DNA of 64,000 nt from Roseinatronobacter monicus (GTDB lineage: Bacteria > Pseudomonadota > Alphaproteobacteria > Rhodobacterales > Rhodobacteraceae). The position numbers were made by a program, and so were the translations under genes. The notes under the pieces were generated by a model that had not been told where the DNA came from, did no database searches, and was given only the letters and a program-made list of their open reading frames with translations. Position 1 is the first letter of the stretch; each line of letters opens with the position of its first letter. The DNA is taken from assembly GCF_006716865.1 (NCBI RefSeq), contig NZ_VFPT01000001.1, positions 1,483,001 to 1,547,000 of the forward strand, written 5' to 3'. Positions 1 to 8,856 of the stretch are shown here, in pieces.

Positions 1-489
1 GGTTTTGCCCAAGACATCCTTATACGCGACGGACGCGACCGAGCGTGACAGCGCCAAAAGTGTCAGGCCCAGCAGAATCACGCCACCCGCCGCACCGCCT
101 TGCAGCACCAATGCCGCTGCCAGAATAATGGCGGCACCAAGCCCCTGACCGATTGCGGCGGCAGCCCATACCCATTTGCGCTGCGCCATCGCCCTGATCC
201 GCGCTGCGGTGAACAGTTGCGGCAGCAATGCGCCTGCTTCGCGGATCGGCACCAAGAGCCCCACCAGTGCAGTGGGCGCGCCCAGATGGGTCATCAGCCA
301 AGACAGGACAAGTTTCGGGTCTGCCAGCCCGTCGGCAGATTTGCTCAGCCCAAGGGCCAAGGCGTGCCGCATGAAATTTTGTGGCTGATGGTTGCAGGCT
401 TCATCCGAGATGTCGCGGCACATACGCCCATCATCCTCGCTGACCAGCATGTTATAGGCCAAACGGACTGCGGGGCGGGGGGTGTGCAT
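1..489 (-). CDS. MFS transporter, N-terminal part (runs off the left edge)
   Basis: Reading leftward from ATG 487-489, 163 codons stay open to the window edge, so the C-terminal part is missing. The protein has a cytoplasmic start (motif LAYNMLVSEDDGRMC), an amphipathic stretch with ADPKLVLSWLM, then hydrophobic segments (GAPTALVGLLVPIREAGALL; AAAIGQGLGAAIILAAALVL) and the loop SVASVAYKDVLGKT. This is the look of a Rhodobacterales major facilitator family permease in the inner membrane. The substrate cannot be told. It is divergent from thrS, with about 140 bases between them. The start is chosen because the alternative upstream ATG is in another frame. Family assignment is from recalled homologues. 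Confidence 0.72.
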   Translation of the reverse strand, partial: MHTPRPAVRLAYNMLVSEDDGRMCRDISDEACNHQPQNFMRHALALGLSKSADGLADPKLVLSWLMTHLGAPTALVGLLVPIREAGALLPQLFTAARIRAMAQRKWVWAAAAIGQGLGAAIILAAALVLQGGAAGGVILLGLTLLALSRSVASVAYKDVLGKT

Positions 490-631
490 GTAACATCTCC
501 TTGCGGCGCCACTTTGGCAAAAGAGTATAACGATGTCAGCTTGACTTTCGTTCCCTCCAACGTCAAACCCTGCGCCACATAACCCGCAACCGGGCGTTCC
601 GTGGGCGCCAAAACGACGAGGAGCAAGGCCT

Positions 632-2578
632 ATGGCCCAGATTTCCCTAACATTTCCCGACGGCAATGCGCGCGACTATGACGCAGGTATCACCCCTGCC
701 GAGGTCGCGGCCAGCATTTCCACATCCTTGGCCAAAAAGGCCATCTCCGCCACAGTTGACGGCGCGCATTTCGATCTGCAATGGCCGATCATGGCGGATG
801 CCAGTATCGCTATTCACACCATGCAAGATGACGCGCAAGCGCTGGAGTTGATCCGGCACGATCTGGCGCATGTCATGGCGCGCGCCGTGCAGGAAATCTG
901 GCCGGACGTGAAAGTCACAATCGGCCCTGTGCGCGACAAGGGATGGTTCTATGACTTTGACCGGGCAGAGGCGTTTGTGCCCGAAGATCTTGCGCAGATT
1001 GAAGCGAAGATGCGCGACATCATCAATGCGCGCGATCCGGTGCGCACCGAGGTTTGGGAGCGTGCGCGCGCAATCCAGCACTACAAAGACGTGGGCGAGC
1101 CGTTCAAGATCGAGTTGATCGAGCGCATTCCCGAGGGCGAGCCGCTGCGCATGTATTGGCACGGGCCTTGGCAGGATTTGTGCCGTGGCCCGCATTTGCA
1201 GCACACTGGCCAGTTGCCCGCCGATGGGTTCAAGCTGATGAGCATTGCCGGGGCGTATTGGCTGGGCGACAGTTCGCGCCCCATGTTGCAGCGCATTTAC
1301 GGCGTGGCCTTCAAGAATCGCGTGGATTTGAAAGCGCATTTGACCATGCTGGAAGAGGCCGCCAAGCGCGACCACCGCAAGCTGGGCCGCGAGATGGACC
1401 TGTTTCACATGCAGGAAGAAGCGCCGGGTCAGGTGTTCTGGCACCCGAATGGCTGGTCGATCTACACCAATCTGCAAGATTACATGCGCCGCAAGCAGCG
1501 CGCCGATGGCTATGTGGAGGTGAACACACCGCAGGTCGTCAGCCGCAAGCTGTGGGAGGATTCGGGGCATTGGGACAATTATCAGGAAAATATGTTCATC
1601 GTCGAAGTCGAGGAAGAACATGCCAAGACCAAGTCGATCAATGCGCTCAAGCCGATGAACTGCCCCTGTCATGTGCAGGTGTTCAACCACGGTCTGAAAT
1701 CTTACCGCGATCTGCCGCTGCGCATGGCCGAGTTCGGCGCCTGCAACCGCTACGAGCCTTCGGGTGCGTTGCATGGCATCATGCGGGTGCGTGGCTTCAC
1801 GCAAGATGACGGCCATATCTTCTGCACCGAAGACCAGATCGAGGCGGAATCGAAGAAATTTATCGACTTCCTGTCAGCGGTCTATGCCGATCTGGGCTTC
1901 GATCAGTGGCGCATCAAACTGTCCACACGCCCTGAAAAGCGCATCGGCAGTGACGAAAGCTGGGACCGTGTCGAGGCAGCACTTGGCAATGCCTGCAACG
2001 CTGCGGGCCATGATTACGAGCTGTTCCCCGGCGAAGGTGCCTTTTATGGCCCCAAGCTGGAATTCGTACTGACCGACGCAATCGGGCGCGACTGGCAATG
2101 TGGTACGTTGCAAGTCGACCCGAACCTGCCCGAACGGCTGGATGCGGAATATGTCGCGGCTGATGGCAACAAACACCGCCCCGTCATGCTGCACCGCGCT
2201 GTTCTTGGCAGCTTCGAGCGGTTTATCGGCATTCTGATCGAAAACAGCGCTGGCAAGCTGCCTTTCTGGCTGGCCCCGCGTCAGGTGGTGGTTGCCTCGA
2301 TCATCTCGGATGCGGATGACTATTGCCGTGAAGTGGCCGAGGCGCTGCAAGCGGCCAGAATCCGGGTCGAGCTGGACGTGCGCAACGAGAAAATCAACTA
2401 CAAGGTGCGCGAGCATTCCGTGGGCAAGGTGCCGGTCATTCTGGCGATTGGCGCGCGCGAAGTCGAAGAGCGGACAGTATCGGTGCGCAGGCTTGGCAAC
2501 ACCCGCACAGAGACGCAAGGCCTTGATGAGATGGTTGCGGCTTTGCAGGCAGAGGCAACGCCGCCAGATTTGCGGTGA
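632..2578 (+). CDS. thrS: Threonine--tRNA ligase
   Basis: Charges tRNA-Thr with threonine in the cytoplasm. At 648 residues it has the normal bacterial length. Domains in order: an N-terminal TGS domain (about 1-60); an editing domain with the HDLAH motif (H76, H80) and CRGPH near residue 184; the class II catalytic core from about 270, with MNCPCH, the motif 2 region ([13 protein letters not shown] ... GFTQDDGH) and motif 3 ([12 protein letters not shown]); and an anticodon-binding domain from about 545. The cysteine of MNCPCH, the histidine of DDGH and the histidine of MLHRAV fit the family's zinc ligands. GAGGAG sits 8 bases before the ATG. The gene stands alone and ends at a strong terminator. 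Confidence 0.98.
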   Translation: MAQISLTFPDGNARDYDAGITPAEVAASISTSLAKKAISATVDGAHFDLQWPIMADASIAIHTMQDDAQALELIRHDLAHVMARAVQEIWPDVKVTIGPVRDKGWFYDFDRAEAFVPEDLAQIEAKMRDIINARDPVRTEVWERARAIQHYKDVGEPFKIELIERIPEGEPLRMYWHGPWQDLCRGPHLQHTGQLPADGFKLMSIAGAYWLGDSSRPMLQRIYGVAFKNRVDLKAHLTMLEEAAKRDHRKLGREMDLFHMQEEAPGQVFWHPNGWSIYTNLQDYMRRKQRADGYVEVNTPQVVSRKLWEDSGHWDNYQENMFIVEVEEEHAKTKSINALKPMNCPCHVQVFNHGLKSYRDLPLRMAEFGACNRYEPSGALHGIMRVRGFTQDDGHIFCTEDQIEAESKKFIDFLSAVYADLGFDQWRIKLSTRPEKRIGSDESWDRVEAALGNACNAAGHDYELFPGEGAFYGPKLEFVLTDAIGRDWQCGTLQVDPNLPERLDAEYVAADGNKHRPVMLHRAVLGSFERFIGILIENSAGKLPFWLAPRQVVVASIISDADDYCREVAEALQAARIRVELDVRNEKINYKVREHSVGKVPVILAIGAREVEERTVSVRRLGNTRTETQGLDEMVAALQAEATPPDLR

Positions 2579-2598
2579 GGTACGCCATCAGACCGATG

Positions 2599-2628
2599 AA
2601 AAAACCCCGGCAAATGCCGGGGTTTTTT
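2599..2628. terminator. Bidirectional intrinsic terminator between thrS and typA
   Basis: A perfect inverted repeat of 13 bases per arm around a 4-base loop. The arms are AAAAAACCCCGGC and GCCGGGGTTTTTT, so the GC stem is flanked by an A-run on one side and a T-run on the other. It therefore works in both directions and serves the convergent thrS and typA genes. It lies 20 bases after the thrS stop and 13 bases from the typA stop. Confidence 0.95.
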
Positions 2629-2641
2629 GTGTCTAATGGTG

Positions 2642-4462
2642 TCAGGCGCTGGCCTTGGACTGACGCTTGCGCTCATTCGGATCAAGGAAGCGCTTGCGCA
2701 GACGAATGGCGTTTGGTGTCACCTCAACCAGTTCGTCATCGTCGATATAGGCAATGGCCTGTTCCAGTGTCAGAATGGTAGGCGTCGTCAGCTTAACCGC
2801 GTCATCCGTGCCGGAGGCCCGCACGTTGGTCAGCTTCTTGCCCTTCAACGGGTTCACTTCCAGATCATTTTCGCGGCTATGCTCGCCAATGATCATGCCC
2901 TGATAGACCGGCTCTTGTGGGTGAATCATCATGCGGCCACGATCTTCCAGATTCCACAGCGCATATGCGACAGCCGTGCCATCTTCCATCGAGATCAGGA
3001 CACCCTGACGACGTCCGGGAATGGACCCTTTATAAGGTGCCCATTCATGGAACACGCGGTTCAGAACACCTGTGCCGCGCGTATCGGTCAGGAATTCGCC
3101 GTGATAGCCGATCAACCCGCGTGACGGCACATGCGCGATGATGCGGGTCTTGCCGACACCTGCCGGTTTCATTTCCGCCAGATCGCCCCTGCGTGGGCCG
3201 GTCAGTTTCTCGATTACGGTGCCGGTGTATTCGTCATCAACGTCAATCGTAACTTCTTCAATGGGTTCCAGTCGCTGGCCGCCCTCATCGCGCATCAGCA
3301 CACGGGGGCGCGAGATGGACAACTCGAAGCCTTCGCGGCGCATGTTCTCGATCAACACGCCCATTTGCAATTCGCCACGACCCGCAACCTCAAAGGCTTC
3401 GCCGCCCGGTGTGTCGCTGATCCTGATGGCCACATTCAACTCTGCCTCGCGCATCAGCCGCTCGCGGATGACGCGGCTTTGCACCTTGGAGCCGTCGCGC
3501 CCGGCCAGCGGCGAATCATTGATCCCGAAGGTCACGCTGATGGTGGGCGGGTCAATGGGCTGAGCGGGCAGGGCGGTGTCGACCTCCAGCGCGCAGAGTG
3601 TGTCGGCGACCGTGGCCTTGGACATGCCTGCCAGAGTTACAATATCGCCTGCTTCTGCTGCGTCGATGGCAGACTGGCCCAGACCGCGGAACGCCATGAC
3701 CTTGGTCACGCGAAACTGCTCGATCTTGGCGCCGTCGCGCGTCATGGCCTTGATGGTTTCGCCCGCTTTCAATGTGCCGGATTCAACGCGGCCCGTCAGG
3801 ATGCGGCCCAGATAGGGGTCTGCGGACAGCGTGGTTGCCAACATGCGAAACGGCTCTGCGCGGCGTTCAACCTGCGCTGGTGCAGGCACATGCTGGACCA
3901 CCAGATCAAACAGCGCCGACATGTCCTTGCGTGGCCCGTCCAATTCGACATCGGCCCAGCCATTGATCCCGCTGGCATAAAGCACAGGGAAATCAAGCTG
4001 TTCATCAGATGCGCCCAGATTGGCGAACAGGTCGAACACTTCATCAAGTGCACGGTCAGGCTCGGCTGCGGGTTTGTCGACCTTGTTGAGCAGCACGATG
4101 GGGCGCAGCCCCAGTGCCAGTGCTTTCGAGGTGACGAATTTGGTTTGGGGCATTGGCCCCTCGGCGGCGTCGACCAGCAGAACGACACCATCGACCATCG
4201 ACAGGATACGCTCAACCTCGCCGCCGAAATCGGCGTGGCCGGGAGTGTCGACGATATTGATGCGCGTGTCTTTCCATTCGACCGAAGTTGCCTTGGCCAG
4301 AATGGTAATGCCACGTTCGCGTTCCAGATCATTGCTGTCCATCGCGCGCTCGGTCGTCGATTGATTCTCTCGGTAGGTGCCCGATTGCTTCAACAGCTCG
4401 TCCACAAGTGTGGTTTTGCCATGGTCAACGTGCGCGATGATCGCGATATTGCGAAGAGTCAT
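2642..4462 (-). CDS. typA: Translational GTPase TypA/BipA
   Basis: Ribosome-associated GTPase of the EF-G/LepA superfamily, involved in ribosome assembly and stress adaptation. It has 606 residues, the usual family length. The GTPase motifs are all present: G1 AHVDHGKTT (about 10-18), switch [10 protein letters not shown]3 [11 protein letters not shown], and G4 [10 protein letters not shown]. The rest matches the EF-G-like domains and the BipA-specific C-terminal domain (region ending [13 protein letters not shown]). It is monocistronic and converges on thrS through the shared terminator. Confidence 0.97.
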   Translation of the reverse strand: MTLRNIAIIAHVDHGKTTLVDELLKQSGTYRENQSTTERAMDSNDLERERGITILAKATSVEWKDTRINIVDTPGHADFGGEVERILSMVDGVVLLVDAAEGPMPQTKFVTSKALALGLRPIVLLNKVDKPAAEPDRALDEVFDLFANLGASDEQLDFPVLYASGINGWADVELDGPRKDMSALFDLVVQHVPAPAQVERRAEPFRMLATTLSADPYLGRILTGRVESGTLKAGETIKAMTRDGAKIEQFRVTKVMAFRGLGQSAIDAAEAGDIVTLAGMSKATVADTLCALEVDTALPAQPIDPPTISVTFGINDSPLAGRDGSKVQSRVIRERLMREAELNVAIRISDTPGGEAFEVAGRGELQMGVLIENMRREGFELSISRPRVLMRDEGGQRLEPIEEVTIDVDDEYTGTVIEKLTGPRRGDLAEMKPAGVGKTRIIAHVPSRGLIGYHGEFLTDTRGTGVLNRVFHEWAPYKGSIPGRRQGVLISMEDGTAVAYALWNLEDRGRMMIHPQEPVYQGMIIGEHSRENDLEVNPLKGKKLTNVRASGTDDAVKLTTPTILTLEQAIAYIDDDELVEVTPNAIRLRKRFLDPNERKRQSKASA

Positions 4463-4532
4463 AAGTCATGCCTTTTGATGCTGCGCCGCCGCATTACCCG
4501 ATTGCGCGTCCTGTGGCTAGCCCCCAAGCGCG

Positions 4533-5135
4533 TTACGTCCCGATATAGCGGTCGCGCCGGTGGTTAATTGCCAGAATGGCATTCAGCACTGCCGCGCCCA
4601 GCAGCGACCATAGCACAAGATCGGGGTCCAAGACCAGAAGCGCTACGGCAAACAGCACCAGATCGAACGCAAGCTGCACCCAACCTGCGCGCCAGCCAAG
4701 GCGTTCTTGTAAATCAAAGGCGACAATCCCGACCCCGCCAAGGCTGGCGCGGTGACGAAAGATTGCCAGAAGTCCGGCACCGGCGATCAACCCGAACAGT
4801 ATCGCGGCCACTGCGGGATGGGCGGGATCAACCTGCACAAGATCCTCGATCACCAGTGACACTGCCGAGATAAGGGCGACCGACAAGAATGTCTTAATCG
4901 TGAAGGCCGCACCCAGCCGCCACCATGCCAGCGCGTAGAACGGAATATTCACAACAAAGAACACCACCCCGAAGCTGTAGCCCGTGATATACGCAATCAG
5001 CACGGCAAGCCCCGCCGTCTGGCCGGTCACAAGACCGGCACCGGTCAAGATCAGGACGCCAAAGGCGCACATGACAGCGCCAAAGACCAAGCCTTGAGCA
5101 TCTTCCAGCGCTGTGTGTGTAGAGGCAGTTGTCAC
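4533..5135 (-). CDS. YitT family integral membrane protein
   Basis: A 200-residue, strongly hydrophobic inner-membrane protein with about five or six predicted spans. Features typical of the YitT/DUF161 family include the glycine-rich first span (LTGAGLVTGQTAGLAVLI) and the conserved RASLGGVGIVAFDLQERLG loop. The family's function is not established. The start is GTG at 5133-5135 and lies one base after the stop of the upstream SMR gene, so the two are almost certainly co-transcribed and may be translationally coupled. Confidence 0.85.
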   Translation of the reverse strand: MTTASTHTALEDAQGLVFGAVMCAFGVLILTGAGLVTGQTAGLAVLIAYITGYSFGVVFFVVNIPFYALAWWRLGAAFTIKTFLSVALISAVSLVIEDLVQVDPAHPAVAAILFGLIAGAGLLAIFRHRASLGGVGIVAFDLQERLGWRAGWVQLAFDLVLFAVALLVLDPDLVLWSLLGAAVLNAILAINHRRDRYIGT

Positions 5136-5136
5136 C

Positions 5137-5466
5137 CTAATGTCCGACGCTTTTGCTGAACAGGTTGATGACGACGATACCGGAAATGATCAGAACAAGG
5201 CCCAGCAGGGCCGGGGCGTCCAGCCTTTGGCCAAAGACAACCCAGCCGATCCCCGCAATCAGGCAAACCCCAAGGCCCGCCCATATCGCATAGGCCACCC
5301 CAACAGGGATAATGCGCAGCACCAACGCCAACAGCCAGAATGAGATCACGTAAGACATGACAACCAGCAAGGACGGACCAAGCCGCGTCATGCCATCGCT
5401 GGCTTTCAACGCGGTGGTGCCGATGGTTTCAAACACAATCGCGACGCCCAGATAGAGCCAATGCAT
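5137..5466 (-). CDS. Small multidrug resistance (SMR) family transporter
   Basis: A 109-residue protein with four transmembrane helices in the inner membrane. The start MHWLYLGVAIVFETIGTTAL carries the conserved glutamate of helix 1 that binds proton and substrate in EmrE-type transporters. The YAIWAGLG motif of helix 3 and a helix 4 ending IVVINLFSK also fit. A dimeric proton-coupled exporter of cationic compounds is the likely role. Guanidinium-type (Gdx) specificity cannot be excluded. AGGAG lies 7 bases before the ATG. It is directly followed by the YitT gene. Confidence 0.9.
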   Translation of the reverse strand: MHWLYLGVAIVFETIGTTALKASDGMTRLGPSLLVVMSYVISFWLLALVLRIIPVGVAYAIWAGLGVCLIAGIGWVVFGQRLDAPALLGLVLIISGIVVINLFSKSVGH

Positions 5467-5477
5467 CGCACATCTCC

Positions 5478-6194
5478 TTAAATCGGGCGGCCTGCCGCCA
5501 TGTTTTCAACCGCGCGTTCGATCTCGCGCAGGCGCTCGGCATTGGGCGGGTGCGTTCCAAGAAACTGGTTGCCGGGGTCTGGAATGCGGCGGAAAATCTG
5601 CGCGCCGCGCAACGGATCATACCCGCCGCGCACCGCGATCAACGCGCCCAGTCGATCTGCCTCCAACTCGAAGCTTTTGGAGTACCGTCTGGCGCCAACG
5701 GTCGCGCTGGTGTTGACGATGCGCTGCGCTGTGGCCTCATCCGCGCCGGACAATGCTGCGACAAGCCCGCCCAGAAGCGCGCCGGTCATGGCCTGTTGCT
5801 GGATGCGGGGCAGGTGATCGGCGATGTGGTGCGCGGCCTCATGCCCGAAGATCAGTGCGATTTCATCATGGCTGCGCAGATCGTCGATCAATGCGAGCGA
5901 AAAGGCGATGACCGGACGCCCGTTCTCGTCGCGCGTGTGAAAGGCATTGGGCGGCTGGTTGGGCCGATCGTCCAGAACCACAAGGAAATTGCAATCCAGA
6001 TGTGGGCTGCGTTCCCGGCAGACCTGATTGGCGACCGGGCGCATCCGCGACACAACTGCATTGAAATCAGCGCGCGTGCTGCTTGGGGCTGCCGACTGCT
6101 GGGCCGGAGGGGCAAGCATCGGGGCGGTGGCTATTGTACAACCCGTAACCGCAAGCAGGCACAGGATCAGTGTCATTCGCAACGCATGCAACAT
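5478..6194 (-). CDS. M48 family metallopeptidase, predicted lipoprotein
   Basis: A 238-residue zinc peptidase. The N-terminus (MLHALRMTLILCLLAVTGC) is a lipoprotein signal with a VTGC lipobox, so the mature protein should be lipid-anchored in the periplasm. The zinc motif HExxH is seen as GHEAAHH, and a downstream SFELEADRLG supplies the third ligand glutamate typical of M48 (Ste24/HtpX-like) enzymes. The short C-terminus with FLGTHPPNAERL is characteristic of the small M48 lipoproteins. Its substrate is unknown; misfolded envelope proteins are a plausible guess. AAAGG lies 9 bases before the ATG. It precedes the SMR gene on the same strand with a gap of 11 bases. Confidence 0.9.
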   Translation of the reverse strand: MLHALRMTLILCLLAVTGCTIATAPMLAPPAQQSAAPSSTRADFNAVVSRMRPVANQVCRERSPHLDCNFLVVLDDRPNQPPNAFHTRDENGRPVIAFSLALIDDLRSHDEIALIFGHEAAHHIADHLPRIQQQAMTGALLGGLVAALSGADEATAQRIVNTSATVGARRYSKSFELEADRLGALIAVRGGYDPLRGAQIFRRIPDPGNQFLGTHPPNAERLREIERAVENMAAGRPI

Positions 6195-6333
6195 CAGCTC
6201 AGACCTTTCTTGAGTCTGTCAAGAAATAGCGGGCCGCGCGAAAAGCACAATGCGCGTGAAATCAACTCATTGGGGGCAGGGGCACAGATCAGGCCGATCT
6301 TGGCACCCCACCCCCCCCGGATCGCCCAGGTGC

Positions 6334-6993
6334 TTAGCGTGTGGATTCCGACAGGCGGCGCGTAACATAGCTGGTTACGGTTTCCAGCATGGGCTGCATA
6401 TGCTGGTCTTCATCCTTGAAGAAATGGTCTGCGCCCTCAACCTCGGTATGGGTGATGGTGATGCCACGCTGTTCCTGCAACTTGCTGACAAGCGTTCTTG
6501 TATCGTGCGGCGGGGCCACACGGTCAGCGGTGCCGTTGATGACCAGACCGGATGCGGGGCAGGGCGCAAGGAAGCTGAAGTCATATAGATTGGCGGGCGG
6601 CGCAACCGACACGAAGCCGGTAATGTCGGGCCGACGCATCAGAAGCTGCATTCCGATCCACGCGCCAAAGCTGAACCCTGCGACCCAGCAATGGCGGGCA
6701 TTCTGGCTTTGGGCCTGCACATAATCGAGGGCGGCGGCGGCATCGGACAATTCACCGATGCCCTGATCATACTCGCCCTGACTGCGCCCGACGCCACGGA
6801 AATTGAACCGCAGCACCGAGAATCCCATTTTATGGAATGCATAATGCAGGTTGTAGACAACCTTGTTGTTCATCGTGCCGCCAAATTGCGGATGCGGATG
6901 CAATACGATTGCAATCGGCGCATCTGTCTTGGGTTGCGGGTGGAAGCGGCCTTCTAGGCGGCCTTCTGGGCCGGGGAAGATAATCTCGGGCAT
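6334..6993 (-). CDS. Alpha/beta hydrolase
   Basis: A 219-residue cytoplasmic hydrolase of the COG2945-like group. It has the early HPHPQFGG motif (oxyanion region), the RFNFRGVGRS strand-loop, the nucleophile elbow GFSFG with the catalytic serine, a late acid near NGTADRVAPP, and the catalytic histidine in GADHFF. The substrate cannot be inferred. AAGG lies 6 bases before the start. There is no close partner: the next gene on the same strand is 139 bases away and iscR is divergent. Confidence 0.9.
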   Translation of the reverse strand: MPEIIFPGPEGRLEGRFHPQPKTDAPIAIVLHPHPQFGGTMNNKVVYNLHYAFHKMGFSVLRFNFRGVGRSQGEYDQGIGELSDAAAALDYVQAQSQNARHCWVAGFSFGAWIGMQLLMRRPDITGFVSVAPPANLYDFSFLAPCPASGLVINGTADRVAPPHDTRTLVSKLQEQRGITITHTEVEGADHFFKDEDQHMQPMLETVTSYVTRRLSESTR

Positions 6994-7086
6994 TAGGGGC
7001 CTTATCTGGTGGTAACGGGCTAAAAGACGTCTGTATCACTGCTCTTGCGGTATTATGCGTGTTGCACCTATACCGATTTTGCTAAT

Positions 7087-7117
7087 TCTTGACTCTTTAC
7101 TTCAGGCAATTTAGAAG
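7087..7117 (+). promoter_or_regulatory. Predicted promoter of the iscR-suf operon
   Basis: A TTGACT hexamer at 7089-7094 is followed after 17 bases by TAGAAG at 7112-7117, a fair sigma-70-type arrangement. Transcription would begin roughly 125 bases before the iscR start. The -10 element overlaps the ICE-like palindrome listed next, which would let a bound regulator block polymerase. This is a prediction from spacing and hexamers only. Confidence 0.5.
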
Positions 7118-7126
7118 AGTTCTAAG
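7110..7126. promoter_or_regulatory. Irr/ICE-box-like palindrome upstream of iscR
   Basis: The sequence TTTAGAAgagTTCTAAG contains a perfect 6+3+6 inverted repeat (TTAGAA / TTCTAA) at 7111-7125. It closely resembles the iron-control element bound by the iron/heme regulator Irr in alphaproteobacteria, recalled as TTTAGAA-N3-TTCTAAA. It matches all but the last base and overlaps the predicted -10. Regulation of the suf genes by Irr is known in this class. Binding here is inference. Confidence 0.6.
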
Positions 7127-7249
7127 TTGCCGCGATGTCTCCTGGGTTCGGGTCGCGCTGCGCGCATGGTGTAGGCGCGTGCGGTGCGTACGTCAACCTC
7201 ATTCAGATGTGTGCGATCCGACCATGTGGCGTGTTCAGCGAGGTTTTCG

Positions 7250-7708
7250 ATGAAGCTTTCGACAAAAGGGCGATATGCCATGATTGCGCTGGTTGATCTG
7301 GCGCAAGCCCCGCAAGGGGCATTGGTGTCGTTGAATGGAATTGCAGGGCGCCAGCAGGTCTCGCTTGCGTATCTTGAACAGTTGTTCGTGAAATTGCGCC
7401 GCGCAGGGTTGGTGGACTCGGTGCGTGGGCCCGGGGGTGGCTACCGTTTGGCGCGCGCCGCAGACTCGATCCGCGTGTCCGAGATACTGGAAGCGGTCGA
7501 TGAAACAGTCAGCGCCATGCATACAGGTGCGGGGGCGACTGGGGCCATTTCCGGATCGAAAGCGCAATCCATGACCAACCGGTTGTGGGAAGGTCTGTCG
7601 GCGCATGTCTATGTGTTCTTGCATCAGACCCGACTGTCCGATGTCGCAGGAAATGCGCTGACCCCGTGCCCCGCCGTGCCGGTCTTGTTCGAGGTGGTCG
7701 ATGAATAA
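7250..7708 (+). CDS. iscR: Rrf2 family Fe-S regulator IscR (single-cysteine type)
   Basis: A 152-residue winged-helix transcription factor that heads the suf operon. The start MKLSTKGRYAMIALVDLA is typical, and GAGG lies 6 bases upstream of ATG 7250. In-frame codons further upstream lack an RBS and homology. The HTH spans about 9-60, with the wing at VRGPGGGYRLAR. Unlike E. coli IscR, the region where the three cluster-binding cysteines should lie (about 85-110) has none. The only cysteine is C140 near the C-terminus. This matches the unusual IscR described for Rhodobacter sphaeroides, which represses Fe-S genes and binds a cluster with one cysteine. Confidence 0.93.
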   Translation: MKLSTKGRYAMIALVDLAQAPQGALVSLNGIAGRQQVSLAYLEQLFVKLRRAGLVDSVRGPGGGYRLARAADSIRVSEILEAVDETVSAMHTGAGATGAISGSKAQSMTNRLWEGLSAHVYVFLHQTRLSDVAGNALTPCPAVPVLFEVVDE

Positions 7709-7747
7709 GCGCTGCGCGGTTTGGCCTTGAGTATTTAGTGCAAGAAA

Positions 7748-8806
7748 ATGGATAAAACGATGCCTGCAAGGGTCTATCTGGACCATAATGCCACTGTGCC
7801 GCTGCGCCCGGAGGCCCGCGCTGCGATGATTGCGGCGATGGATGTGGTTGGCAACCCCTCGTCGGTTCATGCCGAGGGGCGGCGCGCGCGGGCGGTGTTG
7901 GAAAAGGCACGCGGGCAGGTGGCGGCCGCACTTGGGGCGCAGGGTGCGGAGATCGTCTTTACCTCTGGCGCGACCGAGGCTGCGGCGCTGGCGCTGTCAG
8001 GGCGCGGGTTGGCGGGTGCTGCGATTGAGCATGACGCCGTGCGCGCGTGGAGTGATGACACGCTTGCCGTAGACAGTTCGGGCAAGGTTGCCGTGCCGCA
8101 GCCCGCGGCTGCGACGTTGCAACTGGCGAATTCCGAAACGGGTATCGTGCAAAGCTTGCCTGCCGGTCTGGCCGTCAGTGACCTGACGCAAGGGTTTGGC
8201 AAGCTGCCCTTTGCGTTTAACTGGCTCGACGTCGAGATGGGATTTGTCTCGGGGCATAAGATTGGCGGCCCCAAGGGTGTGGGGGTACTGGTTATGCGGC
8301 AGGGCACGGATATTGCCGCGCAGATCCGTGGCGGGGGTCAGGAAATGGGGCGCCGCGCGGGAACCGAGAACCTGATTGCGATAGCGGGTTTCGGCGCAGC
8401 AGCCGAAGCCGCAGCAAAAGACCTTGCAGACGGGGTCTGGAATTCTGTATCTGAAATTAGAAATATTCTAGAACAGGCTCTGGACGCTGCCGCAAGCAAG
8501 ACTATTTTAGTCGGGAAAGCAGGGGACCGGTTGCCCAATACCGTGTGTCTTGCGACACCGGGCTGGAAGGGCGAGACGCAGGTGATGCAGATGGATCTGG
8601 CAGGGTTTGCCATTTCGGCTGGATCAGCTTGCTCCTCGGGCAAGTTGCGGGCGTCTGCTGTTTTGGGCGCGATGGGGTTTGATGCGGCAACTGCGTCGGG
8701 CGCGATCCGTGTCTCGTTGGGGCCGCAAACGCGCGAAGAAGACGTGCTGCGCTTTGCCGAAGCGTGGCTGAAGGAATACCACCGCTTCGCTGCACGCGCA
8801 GCGTAA
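7748..8806 (+). CDS. Cysteine desulfurase (IscS/NifS-like, class V aminotransferase fold)
   Basis: A PLP enzyme that removes sulfur from cysteine for Fe-S assembly. It has 352 residues, shorter than E. coli IscS (404). Visible elements are the N-terminal YLDHNAT, the PLP lysine K171 in [10 protein letters not shown], the RAGTEN motif, and the catalytic cysteine C295 in [10 protein letters not shown]. It lies between iscR and sufB, so it is the first structural gene of the operon. A second, SufS-type desulfurase closes the operon. ATG 7760 ([10 protein letters not shown]) is an alternative start, and neither has a strong RBS. Confidence 0.9.
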   Translation: MDKTMPARVYLDHNATVPLRPEARAAMIAAMDVVGNPSSVHAEGRRARAVLEKARGQVAAALGAQGAEIVFTSGATEAAALALSGRGLAGAAIEHDAVRAWSDDTLAVDSSGKVAVPQPAAATLQLANSETGIVQSLPAGLAVSDLTQGFGKLPFAFNWLDVEMGFVSGHKIGGPKGVGVLVMRQGTDIAAQIRGGGQEMGRRAGTENLIAIAGFGAAAEAAAKDLADGVWNSVSEIRNILEQALDAAASKTILVGKAGDRLPNTVCLATPGWKGETQVMQMDLAGFAISAGSACSSGKLRASAVLGAMGFDAATASGAIRVSLGPQTREEDVLRFAEAWLKEYHRFAARAA

Positions 8807-8856
8807 ACGGACGAGAAGGCCCTTGCACAAGGGCTGGTCAGAAAGAAGGAAAGCAC

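Noticed and set aside
647-1816. A 389-codon open frame antisense to thrS
   Set aside because: thrS is complete with all catalytic motifs, and the antisense product shows no family features.
3131-4567. A 478-codon open frame on the plus strand across typA
   Set aside because: It is antisense to typA, which has every GTPase motif. The translated product has no recognisable domain and is a by-product of high GC content.
7184-7249. An upstream in-frame start for iscR adding 22 residues
   Set aside because: The extension has no homology and no RBS, while ATG 7250 has GAGG at 6 bases and the typical MKLSTKGRYA start.
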